64,000 nucleotides of DNA from Rhodanobacter sp. B04. Lineage in GTDB: Bacteria; Pseudomonadota; Gammaproteobacteria; Xanthomonadales; Rhodanobacteraceae. The DNA lies in contig NZ_MUNV01000005.1 of NCBI RefSeq assembly GCF_002001125.1, positions 434,001 to 498,000 on the forward strand, in the 5' to 3' direction. Positions 19,620-26,023 of this stretch are shown here, one piece after another. The notes beneath the pieces are model-generated. The model had not been told where the DNA came from, ran no database searches, and worked only from the letters and a program-made list of their open reading frames with translations. Position numbers and translations under genes: made by a program. The number at the start of each line of letters is the position of its first letter. Position 1 is the stretch's first letter.

Positions 19620-20803
19620 GCGATCACCCGGCGTTTGGATTTATCCACGGCGACGGCACGCAGCAGCGCCGCATCGAGATCACGCAGCAGGTCGTCGCCA
19701 TCCTCGATGCCCACGGACACCCGCAACAGGCTGTCGGCGATACCGGCGGCGTGACGCGCCTCCACCGCCATCGACGAGTGCGTCATCGAGGCCGGATGCG
19801 CGATCAGGCTCTCCACGCCGCCCAGCGATTCGGCCAGCGAGAAATACTGCAAGCCATCGACGAACGCTTCGATCTGGGTCACATCGCCTTCCAGCTCGAA
19901 ACTGAGCATGGCGCCGAAGCCCTGCTGCTGGCGCGCGGCCAGGGCATGCCCAGCGTGACTGGCAAGACCGGGGTAATACACCTTGCGTACGGCGGGGTGG
20001 GCATCCAGCTGCACGGCAATGCGTTCGGCGTTCTCCTGATGCTGACGCAGGCGTACCGACAGGGTACGCAGACCGCGCAAGGTCAGATAGCTGTCGAACG
20101 GCGCGCCGGTGAGACCGTTGCAATTGGCCCACCACTTCAGCTGCTCGAACACGGCCGGCTCACGCGCCACCACCGCGCCGCCGACCACGTCGCTGTGGCC
20201 GTTGATGTACTTGGTGGTGGAGTGCACCACCACATCAGCGCCGAGCAGCAACGGCTGCTGCAGGGCCGGCGACAGGAAGGTGTTGTCGACCACTACCAGC
20301 GCACCGACCGCATGCGCGGCCTGCGCCACGTGGCGGATGTCGGTGATCCGCAGCAAGGGATTGGACGGCGTCTCCACCCAGACCAGCGCCGGTTTCTGCG
20401 CCAGGCCGGCGGCGAGCGACACGCTGTCGGTCAGGTCGACGAAATCGACGCTGAAGCGCCCCTTCTTCGCCCACGCATCCAGCAAGCGCCACGTACCACC
20501 GTAACAATCATGCGCCGCGAGGACTTTCGATCCCGCCGGTACCAGTTCCAGCGCCAGCGCCACCGCCGACATCCCGCTGGACGTCACCACTGCGCCGGCG
20601 CCCTGCTCCAGTTCCGCCAGCGCGTTGCCGAGCAGATCACGGGTGGGATTGCCGCTGCGCGAATAATCGTAGGCACGCTTGCCGCCGAGGCCCGCGAAAC
20701 TGTAGTTGCTCGACAGATGCAGCGGCGGCACCACCGCGCCGTGCTGGGTGTCGCTTTCGATGCCGGCGCGCACGGCGCGGGTACAGGGGGCGGACTCGCT
20801 CAT
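19616..20803 (-). CDS. metB: Cystathionine gamma-synthase / O-succinylhomoserine (thiol)-lyase
   Basis: A 395-residue PLP enzyme of the Cys/Met metabolism family. It has YSRSGNPTRDLLGNALAELE near 47-66, SSGMSAVALAL for the phosphate site, the aspartate motif VVVDNTFLSP and the PLP lysine in VVHSTTKYINGHSDVVGG. It joins acylhomoserine and cysteine to cystathionine; whether it prefers succinyl- or acetyl-homoserine, or can use sulfide, cannot be read here. Second gene of the operon, 37 bases after metX and overlapping hom. Confidence 0.93.
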   Translation of the reverse strand: MSESAPCTRAVRAGIESDTQHGAVVPPLHLSSNYSFAGLGGKRAYDYSRSGNPTRDLLGNALAELEQGAGAVVTSSGMSAVALALELVPAGSKVLAAHDCYGGTWRLLDAWAKKGRFSVDFVDLTDSVSLAAGLAQKPALVWVETPSNPLLRITDIRHVAQAAHAVGALVVVDNTFLSPALQQPLLLGADVVVHSTTKYINGHSDVVGGAVVAREPAVFEQLKWWANCNGLTGAPFDSYLTLRGLRTLSVRLRQHQENAERIAVQLDAHPAVRKVYYPGLASHAGHALAARQQQGFGAMLSFELEGDVTQIEAFVDGLQYFSLAESLGGVESLIAHPASMTHSSMAVEARHAAGIADSLLRVSVGIEDGDDLLRDLDAALLRAVAVDKSKRRVIA

Positions 20804-20840
20804 GGGTGGATCTCCAGTTCTTGTCAGTTATCAGATGAAG

Positions 20841-21872
20841 TCAGGCGAGCGCTTCGCGCAACAGCGGCGCGAGCTGCTCGGGTTCCTTGAGGAAGGCATC
20901 GTGGCCGTACGGCGACTCGACCACTTCCAGCGTGGCCGGGCCATGCAGGCGGCGCTGCAGCTCGCACAGGTCGGCCAGCGGCACCAGCCGGTCGGACGGG
21001 AAGCCGATCAGCGTGGCGGGCGTCGGGATCTGCTCCGGCGCCACGTCATGCAGGTCGATCGACTCGGATAGCGCAAGGAAACGATCTGCATCGAAGCGCT
21101 CGACGAAGCGGCGTCCCTGATGCTCCAGATAGTCCTCGACCGGGAAATGGAAGCGCTCGTCACGCCATTCCGGGCCACCGGCAAAGCGCCGGCCGAATTC
21201 GCCGCTGCCGCGGTAAGTGGTGATTGCCAGCTGGCGTGCCAAAGCCAGCGCCTCGTCGACCCGACCGGTCGACTGGCCGAGCCGCATGATGCCGCGCTGC
21301 ACGCTGCGCTGCGCGGTGGCCAGCGGATGCGGCCGGTGCGCGCCGGCCAGCAACAGCAGCCGATCGACGCAACGCGGATGGCGTGCAGCGAAGGCCAGCG
21401 CCACCATCGCGCCATACGAGGAACCGACGAAGGCATGCGCCTGCGGGATCGCCAGCGCCTGCAGCAGCGCCGCCAGCGCGTCGGCCTGATCCTCGCTGGA
21501 TACCGAGTCGACGCCCAGCTCGGCCGGGGTCAGCCAGTCGATCGCCAGCACACGCCAGCGCTCCAGATCGATTGCCGCACCGGTGCCCACCAGCGCCTGC
21601 CACCAGCCCGGAGCACTGTCGCCGTCCAGTGCGGTGATATCGCGGCTGGCCGAGATGCCGCCCTGCACGATCAGCGTGGGTGCATCCGGCGCGCCGCACC
21701 ACAGGTAGCGCACCTCGACCTCGCGCGGACCGCTGCCGTATTTGGGGGTGAGCTGCAACCGACGCGTGCTGCGCTGGGCGGTCAGCTGCGGGCGCGCGTG
21801 TCGCGGCTCCAGGCCCTCGACAAACGCGGCGTGACTGGTCTCGACATAGCGGGTTTCGGGCAGGAAGGTCAT
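20841..21872 (-). CDS. metX: Homoserine O-acyltransferase, MetX family
   Basis: A 343-residue alpha/beta hydrolase-fold acyltransferase. Nucleophile S152 lies in VGSSYGAMVAL, the aspartate in FPSDRLVPLADL and the histidine in YGHDAFLKE. It activates homoserine for methionine synthesis. In Xanthomonadales, MetX-fold enzymes are reported to use succinyl-CoA rather than acetyl-CoA, so succinyl transfer is likely (knowledge of the group, not visible here). First gene of the operon; ATG 21872 has GGAGAG seven bases upstream, and that site is predicted to be masked by a riboswitch-controlled hairpin. Confidence 0.92.
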   Translation of the reverse strand: MTFLPETRYVETSHAAFVEGLEPRHARPQLTAQRSTRRLQLTPKYGSGPREVEVRYLWCGAPDAPTLIVQGGISASRDITALDGDSAPGWWQALVGTGAAIDLERWRVLAIDWLTPAELGVDSVSSEDQADALAALLQALAIPQAHAFVGSSYGAMVALAFAARHPRCVDRLLLLAGAHRPHPLATAQRSVQRGIMRLGQSTGRVDEALALARQLAITTYRGSGEFGRRFAGGPEWRDERFHFPVEDYLEHQGRRFVERFDADRFLALSESIDLHDVAPEQIPTPATLIGFPSDRLVPLADLCELQRRLHGPATLEVVESPYGHDAFLKEPEQLAPLLREALA

Positions 21873-21876
21873 CTCG

Positions 21877-21913
21877 CTCTCCGGTAGGCATCGCCCTGCG
21901 CAGTACCGGAAAG
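21877..21913 (-). promoter_or_regulatory. Hairpin masking the metX ribosome binding site
   Basis: On the minus strand CTTTCCGGTA (21913-21904) can pair over all ten bases, with one G-U pair, with TACCGGAGAG (21886-21877), which contains the metX Shine-Dalgarno sequence. It lies between the SAM aptamer and the start codon, with no U-tract, so the riboswitch probably acts on translation. Confidence 0.7.
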
Positions 21914-21959
21914 GTCGCCACTCCGGGATCGGCAGCGGATAGCTGCGCTACGGATGACG

Positions 21960-22071
21960 CCCATCTACCGGTCGGTGCCGAAGCACCTCCGCAGGAGTTG
22001 GCACCGTGGCGGAAACGCTCCGCAGGTTGCCCCGGCTTCAAAGGGCCTGTCCCTCAGCCGGTCTCGATGAG
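21960..22071 (-). promoter_or_regulatory. SAM-I (S-box) riboswitch of the metX-metB-hom operon
   Basis: The minus-strand leader shows the S-box core: GAGACCGGCTGAGGGACAGG, then CCCTTTGAAGCCGGGGCAAC, then GGTGCCAACTCC. The closing helix P1 pairs CTCATC (22071-22066) with GATGGG (21965-21960). P2 pairs GACCGGC with GCCGGGGC, P3 spans ACCTGCGG to CCACGGT, and P4 includes AGGTGCTTCGGCACC. Bound SAM stabilises P1 and, in this family, turns the operon off. The aptamer starts about eight bases after the predicted -10, so nearly the whole leader is riboswitch. Helices were paired by eye. Confidence 0.93.
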
Positions 22072-22078
22072 TGTGGCG

Positions 22079-22107
22079 ATATTGGACGCATGTCCTGCTC
22101 GTGTCAA
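22079..22107 (-). promoter_or_regulatory. Sigma-70-type promoter of the met operon
   Basis: Minus strand: -35 TTGACA (22107-22102), 17-base spacer, -10 CAATAT (22084-22079). Transcription would begin near 22072, right at the riboswitch. Confidence 0.7.
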
Positions 22108-22108
22108 T

Positions 22109-22132
22109 AGACGTCTAAACATCTAAACGCAT
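22109..22132 (-). promoter_or_regulatory. MetJ operator: tandem met boxes next to the -35
   Basis: Minus strand, three adjoining 8-mers: ATGCGTTT (22132-22125), AGATGTTT (22124-22117), AGACGTCT (22116-22109). Against the MetJ consensus AGACGTCT they match 5, 6 and 8 of 8. The perfect box ends one base before TTGACA, a position for repression. A MetJ-domain protein is encoded at 61449-61973. Confidence 0.72.
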
Positions 22133-22333
22133 ATATGTTTATTAGTCATAACGCTCTTCAGCCTACGCGAAGCATAAGCATGTCGCTCAACCACACCATT
22201 GCCGCAAGCCGATCACGCTGGCCAACCGGCAACCAGGAACACCTCCGGCGAAGCGGCGACGAAGATGAAGCCCCACCCTGGACTGGCACCGGCGCCGCCA
22301 CGCTTGCCCCACAAGGGAATTCCCTGCGGGTGA

Positions 22334-22496
22334 CCTGAATAATTCGTCATCCCAGCGAACTCCGGACAGGGGACAAGAGCTTGAACCCCGCGATGCTGCA
22401 AGGCACGAAAGACAAAAGCGCTGGATTGACCAGCTTCGTTGTTGTGGAGCTTTCCAGCCTTCGCTGGCATGACGGGCAAAATTTGTTCGACTGTCC
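22334..22496. repeat. Dispersed intergenic repeat, copy B
   Basis: Left GTCATCCCAGCGAA and right TTCGCTGGCATGAC are inverted with 13 of 14 bases matching. Left flank GAATAATTCGTCATCCCAGC and right flank GACGGGCAAA match copy A; the interior is about 30 bases longer. It lies in the 450-base gap between the met promoter and the dioxygenase gene, in which I see no gene. Open frames such as 22135-22338 have no family features. Confidence 0.75.
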
Positions 22497-22555
22497 CTGG
22501 CGGCAACGGCAGCCAGGTCGGCATCGCTTCATCCGCGTCCTGTTAACGTATCCGC

Positions 22556-23281
22556 ATGACCGAACACCCCGATACGGCGATGCTGCACACCCGGCTGCAA
22601 CGCGACGGCTTTGCCTTTCTCACCGCCGCCCAGATGCGCGACCTGCTGCAGATGCAGGCACTGGGCGACTGGCCTGCGTTCGTGGCCAGCTGGAACGAGC
22701 TGGGTCCTGACACCTATCTGGCCGCACGCGGGCGGCACCGGCGCCGGCGGCATGCCGTGTTCTCCGCCGACGCGAGCGGCGAGATCCGCCGCGAGCCGCA
22801 CCAGCCGCATTACCAGAGCCTGACCTACAACGCGCTGCAGGGCGATATCCAGCGCTGGTTCGAGCCGGTGCGACCGGCGGTCGCCGAAGGCGCCAGCCTG
22901 CGCCGCATCCTTGCCTACTGCCGGGAGTTGTTCGGCGCCCTTGCGCCGGCTACCCGCCACTGGCATATCGAGGTGCATCAGTTCCGCATCGAGGCACGCG
23001 CCGACGAAGCCGGCGAGCCGACCCCGGAGGGCGTGCATCGCGACGGCGTCGACTACGTGCTGGTGCTGCTGATCGACCGCGCCAACATCGAGAGCGGCAC
23101 CACCACCATCCACGCCCACGATGGCACCCTGTTGGGCAGCTTCACGCTCACCCATGCACTGGACGCCGCGCTGGTCGACGATGCCCGTGTCTGCCACGGC
23201 GTCACTGCGGTGACGCCGCTCGACCCCACACTGGCAGCCCATCGCGACGTGCTGGTGGTGACGTTCAAGGCGTCCGCATGA
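22556..23281 (+). CDS. 2-oxoglutarate/Fe(II) dioxygenase (amino-acid-hydroxylase type)
   Basis: A 241-residue protein of the 2OG-Fe dioxygenase family that includes the isoleucine/methionine-hydroxylating IDO/BsmA group. The iron triad fits HRDGVDYV (His-X-Asp) near 161 and CHGVTAV (distal His) near 217; the 2OG-binding arginine fits HRDVLVVTF at the end. NALQGDIQRWFEPV and HWHIEVHQFRIEA are typical. Free amino acid oxidation is a possible role; the substrate is unknown. It is transcribed away from the met operon and separated from it by repeat copy B, so a link to methionine is only suggestive. Weak ribosome binding site. Confidence 0.8.
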   Translation: MTEHPDTAMLHTRLQRDGFAFLTAAQMRDLLQMQALGDWPAFVASWNELGPDTYLAARGRHRRRRHAVFSADASGEIRREPHQPHYQSLTYNALQGDIQRWFEPVRPAVAEGASLRRILAYCRELFGALAPATRHWHIEVHQFRIEARADEAGEPTPEGVHRDGVDYVLVLLIDRANIESGTTTIHAHDGTLLGSFTLTHALDAALVDDARVCHGVTAVTPLDPTLAAHRDVLVVTFKASA

Positions 23282-23440
23282 GTATTCTGCTTATCGCCGC
23301 CATTGTTACGACATCGTCAGCTGACGGGCGCCGCGCACGGAGTACCCCGGGCAGGCCGCGAATTTGCTGGAACGGCCATCAACGTCCGCGTTACGTCACA
23401 CCTGTCATGATGTAGCCCACATCCTTCAGAAGGCAGGCCC

Positions 23441-24622
23441 ATGTCCCTCGATTCACCTCATCGCAGGGACAACGCTGCTCCTCCTCCGCCACACCATGCC
23501 ATCGGGGAGCGATTGAAGTTCAGCGGTGACAACTCCTTCCACCGCGAACTGCGCCGGCGTGTCGATGCCGAGTTCAAGCGCAGCGGTCGCCGCCAGCGCG
23601 ACAGTGCGCAGATGTACCTGAAGACGGCGATCATCCTGGCCTTGTTCGCACTCACTTATGCGGCGCTGGTGTTCTTCGCGACCAGCGGATGGCAGGCCCT
23701 GTGGCTGAGCATCGTGCTTGGCGTGGCGACGGCCGGGATCGGTTTCAACATCATGCATGACGGCGGCCATCAGGCGTATTCGGAGCGTCGCTGGATCAAC
23801 CGGCTGATGGCGATGACGCTGGACATGGTCGGCGGCAGTTCGTACATCTGGCAGTGGAAGCACGCGCGCTTTCACCATACCTGGGTCAACGTCGCCGGCC
23901 ATGACAGCGACATCGACCTCGGCGTGCTGGGACGCCTGTCGCCACGGCAACCCCGGCGCCCGTGGCATCGCTGGCAGCATTTCTACCTGTGGGTGCTGTA
24001 CGGCGTCACCGCGATCCGCTGGCATCTGTACGGCGACTTCCGCGACATGATCACCGGCACGGTCGGCGAGCGTCCGTTCGCGCGGCCACGCGGCTGGGAC
24101 CTGGTCGTGTTCGTGGCCGGCAAACTGGCGTTCTTCACCCTCGCCTTCGGGCTGCCACTGGTCTTCCATTCGATCGGTGCCGTGCTGCTGTTCTACACGG
24201 TGACCGCCGCCGTCGCCGGCATCCTGCTGGCGCTGGTGTTCCAGATGGCGCATGTGGTGGAACAGGCGGCGTTTCCCGAGCCCGATGAAGGCGGTCAGCA
24301 CATGGACACGCCATGGGCGATCCACCAGCTGCAGACCACGGTGGATTTCGCGCGCGGCAATCGCGTACTCAGCTGGCTGATCGGCGGCTTGAATTTCCAG
24401 GTGGAGCACCACCTGTTTCCACGCATCTCCCACGTGCACTATGCGGCGGTCGCCCGCGTGGTGGAAGAGACCTGCCGCGAATTCGGCGTGACCTACCTCG
24501 AACACCGCACGTTCGCTGCCGGTATCGCCTCGCATTACCGCTGGCTGCGGCGGCTGGGCCAGCCGGCGATTGTCGCCGCTGCTGTTCCCGTGCTGACGCC
24601 CGTGCCCGCAGTGCACGGCTGA
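23441..24622 (+). CDS. Membrane fatty acid desaturase (front-end/linoleoyl-CoA desaturase-like)
   Basis: A 393-residue di-iron membrane desaturase. The three histidine boxes are HDGGH (106-110), HARFHH (141-146) and QVEHH (near 327), the last with the glutamine typical of front-end desaturases, though no cytochrome b5 domain is fused. Hydrophobic segments near 60-105 and 220-270 give the membrane part. It introduces a double bond into membrane acyl chains, probably for fluidity; position and electron donor are not visible. Start ATG 23441 has GAAGGCAGG upstream. It lies beside a small membrane protein gene. Confidence 0.88.
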   Translation: MSLDSPHRRDNAAPPPPHHAIGERLKFSGDNSFHRELRRRVDAEFKRSGRRQRDSAQMYLKTAIILALFALTYAALVFFATSGWQALWLSIVLGVATAGIGFNIMHDGGHQAYSERRWINRLMAMTLDMVGGSSYIWQWKHARFHHTWVNVAGHDSDIDLGVLGRLSPRQPRRPWHRWQHFYLWVLYGVTAIRWHLYGDFRDMITGTVGERPFARPRGWDLVVFVAGKLAFFTLAFGLPLVFHSIGAVLLFYTVTAAVAGILLALVFQMAHVVEQAAFPEPDEGGQHMDTPWAIHQLQTTVDFARGNRVLSWLIGGLNFQVEHHLFPRISHVHYAAVARVVEETCREFGVTYLEHRTFAAGIASHYRWLRRLGQPAIVAAAVPVLTPVPAVHG

Positions 24623-24737
24623 GCGAGCCACAAGCCCGGCCCCGCACGTTTGCGGTGCATCGAAACGGCTGCGACACTTCGCTGCAAGACGCCGAGCACC
24701 GGGCGTCGCCACCCGCCTTTCCAAGGGAACCTGCGTC

Positions 24738-25094
24738 ATGTCCATTGCCGCCCATGTCGTGATCGCCCTGATCGCCCTGCTGCACGTTTGGTTCCTGATC
24801 CTGGAGATGTTCCTGTGGACCCGGCCGTCCGGCCGCCGCGCATTCGGGCTCACCGCCGAATTCGCCGAACAGTCGAAGGCGCTCGCCGCCAACCAGGGCC
24901 TCTACAACGGCTTCCTCGCCGCCGGACTCATCTGGGGCCTCTGCCTGGGCAGCGCCGGTTTCGGCGTGAAGGTGTTCTTTCTCGGCTGCGTGCTGGTCGC
25001 CGGCATCTTCGGCGGCCTCACGGCGAGCAGGAAGATCCTTTGGATACAGGCGTTGCCGGCAGCCATTGGGCTGGCACTCGTCCATCTGGCCTGA
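24738..25094 (+). CDS. DUF1304 small membrane protein
   Basis: A 118-residue protein with four predicted membrane helices (about 4-26, 53-72, 78-95, 100-117). FLILEMFLWTRPSGRRAFGL and NQGLYNGFLAAGLIWG are the conserved DUF1304 motifs. Function unknown. AAGGGAA lies about ten bases before ATG 24738. Its stop is 15 bases before the M24 gene, so the two may be co-transcribed. Confidence 0.85.
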   Translation: MSIAAHVVIALIALLHVWFLILEMFLWTRPSGRRAFGLTAEFAEQSKALAANQGLYNGFLAAGLIWGLCLGSAGFGVKVFFLGCVLVAGIFGGLTASRKILWIQALPAAIGLALVHLA

Positions 25095-25108
25095 GCAGGC
25101 AGATACCG

Positions 25109-25783
25109 ATGGCGACACCCTCTGGCGAAACTGTCGGACAACGCTTCGATCCCGCCTTGATGCAGCACGCCCGCGAAAAATCCTGGGCTGCGCTGCACCG
25201 CATCCGCGAACGCATGCATCCGGGCATCAGCGAGGACGAGGCGAAAACCGGGGCGGCCGAGGTATTTCGCGAGCTTGGCTTCGAACGGCTGTGGCATCCG
25301 GTATTGATCCGCATCGGCGCGAACACCACCAAGACCTATCGGCAGCGCTCCGACCCCAGCGTGCGGCTGGGCGAGAACGACAGCTACTTCATCGACCTCG
25401 GGCTGGTATTCGACGGCCACGAGGGCGACGTGGGCGAGACCTTCGTGGTGGGCCATGCACCCGAGCGGCAGGCTTGCGCCGATGCCGCACGCAGGTTGTT
25501 CCATGAAGTGGCCGAGGTATGGCGTGTGCAGGAGTTGAGCGGCCAGGCGCTGTACGCGTTTGCCGGTGAACGCGCGCAGGCGATGGGCTGGCGGCTCAAC
25601 CACGAAATCAAGGGACACCGGGTCGGCGATTTTCCGCATTCGGTGCACAAGGCCGGCGATCTTGGCGATCTGGAAGCAGCGCCATCGAGCGGACTGTGGA
25701 TCCTGGAGATTCAGATCGCCCATCCGGACAAGCCGTTCGGCGCGTTTTACGAAGACCTGTTGAGCCGCCCCAGCGGAAAATAG
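25109..25783 (+). CDS. M24 (pita-bread fold) metallopeptidase family protein
   Basis: A 224-residue single-domain M24 protein, shorter than aminopeptidase P and near methionine aminopeptidase in size. Expected metal ligands are placed: Asp in FIDLGLVF and Asp in GDVGETF eleven residues on, His in GHRVGDFPH, Glu in ILEIQIAH and Glu in FYEDLL near the end. MHPGISEDEAKTGAAEVFRE is the usual N-terminal helix. GHRVG and LEIQ differ from the common GHGIG and IEP, so substrate or activity may differ. Start ATG 25109 follows the DUF1304 stop; the open frame back to 24650 overlaps that gene. Confidence 0.78.
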   Translation: MATPSGETVGQRFDPALMQHAREKSWAALHRIRERMHPGISEDEAKTGAAEVFRELGFERLWHPVLIRIGANTTKTYRQRSDPSVRLGENDSYFIDLGLVFDGHEGDVGETFVVGHAPERQACADAARRLFHEVAEVWRVQELSGQALYAFAGERAQAMGWRLNHEIKGHRVGDFPHSVHKAGDLGDLEAAPSSGLWILEIQIAHPDKPFGAFYEDLLSRPSGK

Positions 25784-26023
25784 GCCTCGGCATGACCGTC
25801 ATGCAGCGCCTCATCCGCATCCCGTCGTCGCCCGCTGGCTGAACCGATCCGAGCAAGCTCGCCGTCTATCGGGTATCGTGCCGCGTCCCAAGCACTTGCA
25901 CCCTGCCCGCGGGGGCGGCGCAAATCCAGCCCAGCCCGCAGGCATATTGAAAAACATCCCGGAGGACAGCATCTGAGCTGGCCTCTTCACGCTTGTCCTA
26001 CGCCTCTTTTTGGAATCCAGACC

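Noticed and set aside
22135..22338. A 67-codon frame between the met promoter and repeat copy B.
   Set aside because: No ribosome binding site or family feature, and it runs into the repeat element.
15537..22496. The intergenic repeats as remnants of insertion sequences.
   Set aside because: They are only about 100-160 bases long with no transposase fragments; a short non-autonomous or REP-like repeat fits better.
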